Below, one piece after another: positions 1 to 7,683 of a DNA stretch of 37,680 nucleotides. The position numbers and the translations under genes were made by a program. How positions within the stretch are numbered: position 1 is the stretch's first letter; each line of letters opens with the position of its first letter. This DNA comes from an uncultured bacterium (GTDB lineage Bacteria; Planctomycetota; Phycisphaerae; Phycisphaerales; SM1A02). Where the stretch lies: NCBI GenBank assembly GCA_903927725.1, contig CAIYOC010000006.1, positions 1-37,680 of the forward strand, in the 5' to 3' direction. A model generated the notes under the pieces. That model did no database searches. It was not told where the DNA came from and saw nothing but the letters and a program-made list of their open reading frames with translations.

Positions 1-267
1 CCAGAGCGAGCCATCCGGATGGAAGGCCATGGCCACCGGTGCCACGACCATGGGTTCGCAGGCGACGAGCTCGACACGGAAGCCCTCGGCCACGCGCATG
101 GTGGCCAACGCCTGCTCGGGCGAGAGTGCAGGACTGTCGACGGCGAGCCATTCGGCAGGCAGTGGCGGCTGCGGCTCGCCGCGCTGATCGCCCTGCTGGG
201 CGAACGCGATCGATGCCACCATCAACGCAACCGTCAGGGTCGGGATCGATGCGCGCCGAACGTGCAT
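1..267 (-). CDS. N-terminal part of a secreted PVC-type/membrane-bound dehydrogenase-like protein (C-terminus outside window)
   Basis: My reverse-strand translation from ATG at 267: MHVRRASIPTLTVALMVASIAFAQQGDQRGEPQPPLPAEWLAVDSPALSPEQALATMRVAEGFRVELVACEPMVVAPVAMAFHPDGSLW, open to the window edge. It has a signal peptide and the 'SPEQALATMRVxEGFxVELVAxEPxVxxPVAMAFxxDGxLW' pattern typical of planctomycete membrane-bound dehydrogenase N-termini. Confidence 0.8.
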   Translation of the reverse strand, partial: MHVRRASIPTLTVALMVASIAFAQQGDQRGEPQPPLPAEWLAVDSPALSPEQALATMRVAEGFRVELVACEPMVVAPVAMAFHPDGSLW

Positions 268-345
268 CCTGCGAGTGTAGATCGCACCCGTGCGGCGGTC
301 GATCGATCGAAGGCGGACGCTGCGATCGCGCCGACGGACCGTCGC

Positions 346-633
346 TCAGCGACCTGACTTCTCGCGCCGATGCCACTCGCGAGACCACTGGCGCCACATC
401 GGCATGACGACCTCTTCCTGCATGGTGTGCATCCACTGCGTGCCGAAGCGCACATCCATCATGGCGAAGAACATGCGCTCCTGCGTGGTCTGGCCCGTGC
501 CGATCCACCACGGCGGCAGCTTGCGGCGTTGATCGCCCCACCAGCCATTGCCGGCCTGGGCGACCTGCACGATCGATGCACTTGGGCACGCAACGGCCAG
601 CAGGCCGCAGAGCACGAGATGGACTGGCTTCAT
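346..633 (-). CDS. small exported (possible lipoprotein) Trp/Met-rich hypothetical protein
   Basis: MKPVHLVLCGLLAVACPSAS... N-terminus with a lipobox-like AVAC. Start codon overlaps the stop of the upstream CDS (ATGA at 633-630). Confidence 0.6.
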   Translation of the reverse strand: MKPVHLVLCGLLAVACPSASIVQVAQAGNGWWGDQRRKLPPWWIGTGQTTQERMFFAMMDVRFGTQWMHTMQEEVVMPMWRQWSREWHRREKSGR

Positions 634-1832
634 GAGGCTTCCTCCAGGACCTGGGCGCGCTCGAGGATGCGCCAACCCGTGGGTCGGAACGATGGGAACC
701 GGCTCATGGTGCCACACAGCACCTTGAGGTCACTTCGGTCAAGCAGCCATTCGGCCGATGGGTCATCGGCGTGTGCGGCATGCTCGATGCTGAAGCAGCG
801 TTCGCGCAGGGACCAGTTGTCGGTCGCTTCAGCAATCTCGCTGATCATGTTGGTGAAGATCGCCAGCGCACGATGGAGTGCCGGGCCATCGAGCGAACGT
901 GCCGCGATGTTGCATGCGCACACCGCCCACCAGCCATGGCTCTCGAGGAGATCGCCGCGTGGTGCCGGATCCTGCGCAAGCGCCCCGGCGATGCCAGCTT
1001 CGAGTTCAGCCATGGCATCGGACGGATCCCGCAGGCCCAAGCATGCCTCGCACTCGAGGATCGCACCGTGGCAGGTGCGCGCGACCGCCGCGTAGCTCGC
1101 ATCGTCGAAGGCGCGGGCCAGCGATGAGTAGGCGGCATGCGCCGCACGCAGGTCGCCGAGTGCGCTCTCGGCGTGGAAGCCCGCCTGCGATGCATCGCGC
1201 TCGATCGAGCGGCGGGCGCTCTGGCCGCGCACAAGGAAGGCGAACGCTTGGGCCACGCGCTCGAACCGATCCGTGGGTGGATGGTCGGTGAAGTGATGCA
1301 CGAGCTCGTGCGCGATGCTGCGGCTCTCAACGAGGTGCCAGAGCGCATAGTGCGCGCTCGCCAGGTTGACCCGCAGCATGAGCCGTGTGCGCGGCAGCAC
1401 ATCAGGCTGCACAAGGCCCTGCTGCACGGCCGAGAGGCTGCGCATGAACTGCCCCAGGCCGTCATGCGCGCCGCACTGGCGATTGAGGGCGATCGCCCGC
1501 TCGTTGCCGGATGCAGCCGCACCGAGCATGAGCGATGCCAGCTCGAGCATGTCGTGGTAGCGACCATCCCGGTGCGCCTGCCGCGATTGGGCATCGAGTT
1601 CATGGAACGGCGTGCGTGCACCGGGCAGACGAGCACCGTTGCCGGGCCGCCAGAGCGCCTCGGCCACATCGCCCACGGGCCACTCCAACGCATCGGCAAT
1701 GGCCACGACGAGGTCGAGCTTGGGGTTGCCGCTTTCAGGAACCACCTTGGCCACCTCACGGCCGAGCCGCTCGGCGGTCTGGGTCTTGGACCAGCCGCGA
1801 TAGGCCTGCGCAAGGCTGACGAAACGATGCAT
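630..1832 (-). CDS. HTH (XRE-like) domain protein with long helical C-terminal region
   Basis: N-terminal MHRFVSLAQAYRGWSKTQTAERLGREVAKVVPESGNPKLDLVVAIADALEWPVGDVAEAL resembles an XRE-type HTH. Start could also be 1862. Confidence 0.65.
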   Translation of the reverse strand: MHRFVSLAQAYRGWSKTQTAERLGREVAKVVPESGNPKLDLVVAIADALEWPVGDVAEALWRPGNGARLPGARTPFHELDAQSRQAHRDGRYHDMLELASLMLGAAASGNERAIALNRQCGAHDGLGQFMRSLSAVQQGLVQPDVLPRTRLMLRVNLASAHYALWHLVESRSIAHELVHHFTDHPPTDRFERVAQAFAFLVRGQSARRSIERDASQAGFHAESALGDLRAAHAAYSSLARAFDDASYAAVARTCHGAILECEACLGLRDPSDAMAELEAGIAGALAQDPAPRGDLLESHGWWAVCACNIAARSLDGPALHRALAIFTNMISEIAEATDNWSLRERCFSIEHAAHADDPSAEWLLDRSDLKVLCGTMSRFPSFRPTGWRILERAQVLEEAS

Positions 1833-1946
1833 GGTGCTCTTTCGCTCTAGGACCTGGTCCATGCTGTGCCTCCGGATGGGATATTCCCCCCGATCCCAAA
1901 GGCCCTGAGCGACGCAGTCCAGTCACGGATCTGTAGATTTGTCCCG

Positions 1947-2546
1947 ATGTCCCCGGATCCAGCCCACCCAGGCCTCCTGCTCGTGATCGCCGGCCCCAGC
2001 GGCGTGGGCAAGTCCACGATCGTGCATGGCCTCATGCGCGAGTTCAACGCCGCCTTCAGCGTGAGCGCCACGACCCGAGCACCGTCGCCCGGCGAGCGTG
2101 ACGGCGTCGACTATTTCTTCATCGACCGGTCGACCTTCCAGCGCTGGATCGATGAGGACCGCTTCCTTGAGCATGCCCAGGTCTTCGGCCGCGACTGGTA
2201 CGGCACGCCGCGTGATGCGGTGCAGCGCCAGCTCGACGACGGTCGCCTGGTGATCCTCGACATCGATGTGCAGGGCGCCGAGAACGTGCGCCGTGCGATG
2301 CCAGGCATGCTGGGCATCTTCATCCTTCCGCCGGACGAGGATGAATTGCTGCGACGGCTCCGCGTGCGCGGCCGCGAGGACGAGGCCGCGATTCAGCGCC
2401 GCTTCGCCGAGAGCCGCAGCGAGATCGCGCGCGCCAAGACAGCAACGACGTTCGATGCCTTCGTCGTCAATGACGACCTGGCGCACTGCACCGAGGCGGT
2501 CGCCTCGATCGTGCGCACGCGGCTCAGCGTGGCCAGTGCGCCGTGA
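1947..2546 (+). CDS. gmk: guanylate kinase
   Basis: GLLLVIAGPSGVGKSTIV (P-loop), SVSATTRAPSPGERDGVDYFFID, FLEHAQVFGRDWYGTP, VILDIDVQGAENVR: full guanylate kinase signature. Confidence 0.95.
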   Translation: MSPDPAHPGLLLVIAGPSGVGKSTIVHGLMREFNAAFSVSATTRAPSPGERDGVDYFFIDRSTFQRWIDEDRFLEHAQVFGRDWYGTPRDAVQRQLDDGRLVILDIDVQGAENVRRAMPGMLGIFILPPDEDELLRRLRVRGREDEAAIQRRFAESRSEIARAKTATTFDAFVVNDDLAHCTEAVASIVRTRLSVASAP

Positions 2547-3165
2547 CGCCGGCGATCACCTGCGCGAACACCGCATCAGGATCCTTCGAGGCATCGACGA
2601 CGAGGTGGCGATCGGGCCGCTCGCGTGCCTGCTGCAGGTAGCCCGCACGGACGCGTCGGTGGAACTCGGCGCCTTTCTGCTCCATGCGGTCGAGGAGCGG
2701 CGACAACCGGCCCGCCGCCACGCGCTCGTCGACATCGAAGACCACGGTCAGATCGGGCCAGCGGCCGCCGATCGCCACGTCGCCGACCGAGAGGATCTCG
2801 GCGGGTGAGAGGCCGCCTGCAGTGCCTTGGTACGCGAGCGTGCTGCTGATGAAGCGGTCGCTCAGCACCATGTGGCCGGCGGCCAGCGCGGGCTTGATGC
2901 GTTCGACCATCAGCTGCGCACGGCTGGCCATGTAGAGCAGCATCTCGCAGCGCACATCCATCTCCACGTTGGCAGGATCGAGCAGGATCTCGCGGATCTT
3001 CTCGCCGATCGGCGTTCCACCGGGTTCGCGCACGTCCGTCACGGTGGTGCCGTCGTCACGCACCGCCTGCACGAACCGACGGATCTGCGTGCTCTTGCCG
3101 CTGCCGTCCGGGCCGTCGAAGACGATGAAGCGTCCTTGGAGCGCGTGCGACCATCCTGGTCTCAT
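2524..3165 (-). CDS. tmk: thymidylate kinase
   Basis: GRFIVFDGPDGSGKSTQIRR, DVREPGGTPIGEKIREILLD, LLYMASRAQLMVERIKPAL, VLSDRFISSTLAYQGTAGG: dTMP kinase signatures. ATG at 3165. Confidence 0.95.
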   Translation of the reverse strand: MRPGWSHALQGRFIVFDGPDGSGKSTQIRRFVQAVRDDGTTVTDVREPGGTPIGEKIREILLDPANVEMDVRCEMLLYMASRAQLMVERIKPALAAGHMVLSDRFISSTLAYQGTAGGLSPAEILSVGDVAIGGRWPDLTVVFDVDERVAAGRLSPLLDRMEQKGAEFHRRVRAGYLQQARERPDRHLVVDASKDPDAVFAQVIAGVTAHWPR

Positions 3166-3220
3166 GCGCGCGATGCTACGGCGGCATGGATCGGCGGTCG
3201 ATCGCCGTACCATCCGGCAC

Positions 3221-3700
3221 ATGCAGGTGACCGCACGAGCCGCCGACCGCTCGCGACTGGGCGATGCCGAGGTCAGCCTCGACGAGCGCCCTGCACGGCT
3301 TCGCCTGGGCGAACCCGGCCGGGAACGCGAGCACTTCCTAGATTGGGAACAGGCGGTCGACGATGGTGGCCACCTGCGCAAGTGCGTCCTCTGCGGCTGC
3401 GACACGCTCTACCGCAGCCGATCGGCGCCACGACTCACGATCATCGTCCTGGTGCTTGCGATCTCGGTCGTCGCCGTGGGGCTGGCCGGCTACGGCACGC
3501 CATCGATCCTCGTCGCCACGTTGCTCACCGTCGCCGCCATCGATGTCGTGCTGTGGTTGCGATCCGAGTGGCGGCTGACCTGCTACCGCTGCCGGAGCAC
3601 GTTCCGAGGCATGCCGATCGCGCGGTACCACCGGGGCTGGGATGCACGAACGCAGCGCCGCATCGACAGCGCGGGTCAGCCTTCGCCGGGCTCGTCCTGA
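3221..3700 (+). CDS. small membrane protein with paired Cys (zinc-ribbon-like) motifs
   Basis: MQVTARAADRSRLGDAEV... with CVLCGC and CYRC motifs flanking two hydrophobic segments (LTIIVLVLAISVVAVGLAGYG, ILVATLLTVAAIDVVLWL). Confidence 0.65.
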   Translation: MQVTARAADRSRLGDAEVSLDERPARLRLGEPGREREHFLDWEQAVDDGGHLRKCVLCGCDTLYRSRSAPRLTIIVLVLAISVVAVGLAGYGTPSILVATLLTVAAIDVVLWLRSEWRLTCYRCRSTFRGMPIARYHRGWDARTQRRIDSAGQPSPGSS

Positions 3701-4470
3701 ACGGCCGGCGCGCCGAAGAGCCCGCCACCGATGCGGACCATGTTCGAGCCGCACTCGATCGCGACCTCGAAGTCGTTGGACATGCCCATCGAGAGCAGGT
3801 CGAACGCGTCGCCGCCCACACCAGCCGAGCGAATGTCCTGGAAGAGCTCGCGGCAGCGCTCGAAGACATCGCGCACGACCGCCGTGTCCTGCGTGTTGGG
3901 TGCCATGCACATGAGGCCTCGCGGCCGCACGTTGACCATCGTGTCGATCTGCTCGATCACGTGGCGCACCGCGGGCGGATGCAGGCCGTGCTTGCTCGCC
4001 TCGCCGCTCACGTTCACCTCGATGAGGATGTCGACCGGATCCTCGCGTCGCGCGGCGGCGTTCTGGATGTCCTCGGCCAGGCGCATGCTGTCCACACTGT
4101 GGATGAGCCGCGCGCACTCGATGGCCTTCTTGACCTTGTTGCGCTGGAGCGAGCCGATCATGTGCCAGCGCACAGGAGCGGGCTCGGCGCCGGTGAGCTC
4201 GCGTCGGCGCGCCTGGAACTCCTCGACCTGCGCCACGCGCTGCTGGAGCTGCTGCACGCGGTTCTCGCCGAAGTGCACGTGACCCGCCTGGACGAGCTCG
4301 CGGATCTGTTCCATGCTGGCGGTCTTGCTGACTGCAACGAGCACGACCTGCGATGCCTTGCGCCCGGACCGGGCGGCGGCTTCGCCGATGCGCTTGTTGA
4401 TCTCGTCGTAGCGGCTTCGCAGAGCGTCGCCGGTGAGTGGTGCCGTGTCCGTGGCCAAGGTGGTGGTCAT
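3676..4470 (-). CDS. YggS/PLPBP family pyridoxal phosphate homeostasis protein
   Basis: VVLVAVSKTASMEQIRELVQAGHVHFGENRVQQLQ, RWHMIGSLQRNKVKKAI, DLLSMGMSNDFEVAIECGSNMVRIGGGLFG: YggS-family signatures. Confidence 0.93.
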   Translation of the reverse strand: MTTTLATDTAPLTGDALRSRYDEINKRIGEAAARSGRKASQVVLVAVSKTASMEQIRELVQAGHVHFGENRVQQLQQRVAQVEEFQARRRELTGAEPAPVRWHMIGSLQRNKVKKAIECARLIHSVDSMRLAEDIQNAAARREDPVDILIEVNVSGEASKHGLHPPAVRHVIEQIDTMVNVRPRGLMCMAPNTQDTAVVRDVFERCRELFQDIRSAGVGGDAFDLLSMGMSNDFEVAIECGSNMVRIGGGLFGAPAVQDEPGEG

Positions 4471-4571
4471 CCTTCCGTGCTCTCCATGCACTTCATGTCT
4501 GCCGTAGCGTAGCGGACGATCGGCCGCGCCCATGGTTCCGGATCGCGTCTCCCGCGGAGTAGAGTTGGCGC

Positions 4572-6185
4572 ATGGCTTCACCGACCGTGAACACGCCGAT
4601 CGTCCTGGTGATCCGTGATGGCTGGGGCCACAACCCGCACGCCGAGCAGGACCCCAGCAACGCCGTGCTCCGGGCCCAGTGCCCCTTCGATGCCTCCATG
4701 CGCCGGGAGTGGCCGAGCACCCTGGTCCGCACGAGCGGCGAGGACGTGGGCCTGCCCGAGACGCCCGAAGGGCCGGTCATGGGCAACAGCGAGGTCGGCC
4801 ACCAGAACATCGGCGCCGGCCGGATCGTGGACCAGGAGCTCATGCGGATCACGCGAGCGATCCGCGACGGACGCTTCGCCGCAAATGCCGGCCTGCAGTC
4901 GGCCTTCGATCACGCCACGGCGACCAGTGGCTGCGTGCACGTGCTCGGGCTCTGCAGCGATGGCCTCGTCCACAGCGACCTCGGGCATCTCGAAGCGATC
5001 CTCGAGCTCGCCCGCGCGCGTGCTTTCCCTGGCCAGCGCGTGATCGTGCACGCGATCACCGATGGCCGAGACACTGGTCCGACCACTGGGCTTCGCTTCA
5101 TCGAGCGGGTGCAACGCGCTGTCGATGGCTGCGGCGCGCGGATCGGCAGCATCATGGGACGCTTCTGGGCGATGGACCGCGACCACCGCTGGGAACGGGT
5201 CGAGCGCGCGTGGCGATGCCTGGTCGGTCCGCAGGAACAGGGAGCGACCGATGCCCGCACGGCGCTCGAGCACGCCTATGCGAATCCCGAGGGCCCCACG
5301 CGCCACGGCGACGAGTTCGTCCCGCCCACGCACCTGCTTGGCCCCGGCGAGGGCTTCGTGCATGATGGCGACGCGGTGATCTTCTTCAACTTCCGTGGCG
5401 ACCGGCCGCGTGAATTGACCAAGGCCTTCGTGCTCGATGAAGGGGCGTTCCGCGCGCTGCCCGGCGGCGGATTCGATCGCGGCCATGTTCCGGCGAACCT
5501 GCGCTTCGTCACGTTGGCGAACTACGAGGAAGGCCTCCCGGTCACGGTGGCGTTCGAGCGGCCCGCGCGCATGGAGTCGATCCTCGGGCAGGTGATCAGC
5601 GATGCGGGTCTCACGCAGTTCCGCTGTGCGGAGACCGAGAAGTTCCCGCACGTCACGTTCTTCTTCAACGACTACCGCGAGGAACCATTCCCCGGCGAGC
5701 GTCGCGTGATCGTGCCGAGCCCCAAGGATGTGCCAACCTACGACCTGAAGCCCGAGATGAGCGCGCATGGCGTGCGGGATGCCGTGCTCGCGCGCCTGGC
5801 CGCCCCAGACTGCGAACCCTTCATCATCGTGAACTTCGCCAACGGCGACATGGTCGGACACACCGGCAACCTCGATGCCGCCACGCGCGCGTGCGAGATC
5901 GTCGATGCATGCGTGGGCGAACTCGCGCGCGCGACGATGGCGCGAGGCGGGAGCCTCGTGATCACGGCCGACCACGGCAATGCCGAGCAGATGATCGATC
6001 CGGTGACCGGCGACCCGCAGACCGCGCACACCAACTTCACCGTGCCGCTGTCGATCATGGGCGAGGCGTTCCGCGGGCGGCACCTGCGTAACGATGGCAG
6101 GCTCGCCGACATCGCCCCCACGATGCTCGCGATGGCCGGGATGGCGAAGCCTGCAGCGATGACAGGCCGGAGCCTGCTCGCGTGA
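4572..6185 (+). CDS. gpmI: 2,3-bisphosphoglycerate-independent phosphoglycerate mutase
   Basis: VLVIRDGWGHNP, GPVMGNSEVGHQNIGAGRIVDQELMRI, HAITDGRDTGPTTGLRFIE, FFFNDYREEPFPGERRVIVPSPKDVPTYDLKPEMSA, ITADHGNAEQM. Confidence 0.96.
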   Translation: MASPTVNTPIVLVIRDGWGHNPHAEQDPSNAVLRAQCPFDASMRREWPSTLVRTSGEDVGLPETPEGPVMGNSEVGHQNIGAGRIVDQELMRITRAIRDGRFAANAGLQSAFDHATATSGCVHVLGLCSDGLVHSDLGHLEAILELARARAFPGQRVIVHAITDGRDTGPTTGLRFIERVQRAVDGCGARIGSIMGRFWAMDRDHRWERVERAWRCLVGPQEQGATDARTALEHAYANPEGPTRHGDEFVPPTHLLGPGEGFVHDGDAVIFFNFRGDRPRELTKAFVLDEGAFRALPGGGFDRGHVPANLRFVTLANYEEGLPVTVAFERPARMESILGQVISDAGLTQFRCAETEKFPHVTFFFNDYREEPFPGERRVIVPSPKDVPTYDLKPEMSAHGVRDAVLARLAAPDCEPFIIVNFANGDMVGHTGNLDAATRACEIVDACVGELARATMARGGSLVITADHGNAEQMIDPVTGDPQTAHTNFTVPLSIMGEAFRGRHLRNDGRLADIAPTMLAMAGMAKPAAMTGRSLLA

Positions 6186-7616
6186 TCACTGCTCCGAACG
6201 GCCGCCCGAGGATGGCTGGGCATCGCCGGGATTCTCGCGGCGCTTGCGCGCGCTGAAGCGCAGGCGGATCGGCACCTCGGCGTACGGCAGTTCCTCGCGC
6301 ATGCGGTTGAGCAGGTAGCGCTCGTAGTTGCCCTCGAAGAGGTCGGGCTTGTTCACCACGAGCGCGATCGTCGGCGGGAAGACCTCGATCTGCGTGATGT
6401 AGTAGATCTTGGCGATCGTGCCCAGGCGCGAGCTCGGCCCGCGCTCGGTGAGGATCTTCTGCACGAGCGCGTTCAGGCGGCCGGTCGTCTCGCGGTGGCC
6501 CGCCTGCTGGAAGAGGTTGAACGCCATCGTGATGGCATCCTGCACGCCCTCGCCCGTCAGCGCGCTCACGCACGCGACCGGGGCGAAGTCCAGCCCCGGC
6601 AACTCCTGCCCGAGGTACTCGATGAAGTCCTCGACCTTGGCCTTCTTCGGCATCAGGTCCCACTTGTTGAGCACGATCAGCGTGGGCTTGGCCTGCTCGA
6701 TGAGCTCCATCGCCAGGTGCTTCTCGACCTGGCTGATCTTGTCGGTCGCATCGAGGACCAGCAGGCAGACGTCGGCGCGGCGGATCGACTGGTCGGTGCG
6801 GACGTTGGAATAGAACTCGACGTCGTCCGCCCACGACTTGCGCTTGCGCACGCCGGCGGTGTCGATGGCCACGAAGGTCCGTCCACCGACCTCGAACCGC
6901 ACGTCGATCGCATCGCGGGTCGTGCCGGCGATCTCGCTGACGATCACCCGGTCCTCGCCCGCGAGCGCATTCGTGAAGGAACTCTTGCCCGCGTTGCGGC
7001 GGCCGACGATGGCGACCTTCATCTCGGTCGGCACCGGCTTGGCGGGGGCATCGCCCACGCGCTCCCAGATCGCCTCGCGCAGGCGGCGCAGGCCCGACCC
7101 GTTGTTGGCGCTGACCATGTGCGGCTCGCCGAAGCCCAGGCGCATCGCGTCGAAGGCGTGCGCCTCCCACGACGGGCCGTCGACCTTGTTCACGACCAGC
7201 ATCGCCTTGGCGGCCTGGCCGCTGCGGCGCAGCATCGTGGCGATCGTCTCGTCGAGCGCGGTGACGCCGCTCTGCGCATCGACCGTGAAGAGGATCACGT
7301 CGGCCTCCTCGGTGGCGGCGCGGATCTGCTCCTCGATGTGCGGCGTAAGCGCGGCCAGGTCCATGCCGGCGTCGTCGATGCGGCGGCCGTCGGCGGTGTA
7401 GACGCCGTAACCGCCAGTGTCCATGAATTCGACGGTGCGCGGCAGCGCATCCTCGGGGCCCTCGATCGGGGGATCGAGGGTCAGTTCAGCGGTGATGCGG
7501 TCCCGGGTGACGCCCGGGGTCGGATCGACGATCGACACGCGACGGCCGACGATCCGGTTGAGCAGGCTGCTCTTGCCGACGTTGGGGCGTCCGATGATGG
7601 CGACGACGGGCAGCAT
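6186..7616 (-). CDS. der: ribosome biogenesis GTPase Der
   Basis: Two tandem G domains: MLPVVAIIGRPNVGKSSLLNRIVGRR...DTGGYG...NKVDG and VAIVGRRNAGKSSFTNALAGEDR...DTAGVRKR...LNKWDL, plus C-terminal KH-like region. ATG at 7616. Confidence 0.96.
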   Translation of the reverse strand: MLPVVAIIGRPNVGKSSLLNRIVGRRVSIVDPTPGVTRDRITAELTLDPPIEGPEDALPRTVEFMDTGGYGVYTADGRRIDDAGMDLAALTPHIEEQIRAATEEADVILFTVDAQSGVTALDETIATMLRRSGQAAKAMLVVNKVDGPSWEAHAFDAMRLGFGEPHMVSANNGSGLRRLREAIWERVGDAPAKPVPTEMKVAIVGRRNAGKSSFTNALAGEDRVIVSEIAGTTRDAIDVRFEVGGRTFVAIDTAGVRKRKSWADDVEFYSNVRTDQSIRRADVCLLVLDATDKISQVEKHLAMELIEQAKPTLIVLNKWDLMPKKAKVEDFIEYLGQELPGLDFAPVACVSALTGEGVQDAITMAFNLFQQAGHRETTGRLNALVQKILTERGPSSRLGTIAKIYYITQIEVFPPTIALVVNKPDLFEGNYERYLLNRMREELPYAEVPIRLRFSARKRRENPGDAQPSSGGRSEQ

Positions 7617-7683
7617 GGAACCGCGCAATGCTAGCGGGAGCGGCGATGCACGGCGGACGCGTCCATGCGACACTCCGCGGGCC

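Noticed and set aside
2827-4512. 561-aa plus-strand ORF over tmk and yggS
   Set aside because: Overlaps three better-supported genes; shadow ORF.
4578-6083. 501-aa minus-strand ORF opposite gpmI
   Set aside because: Shadow of the clear gpmI frame.
6495-7634. 379-aa plus-strand ORF opposite der
   Set aside because: Shadow of the Der two-GTPase-domain frame.
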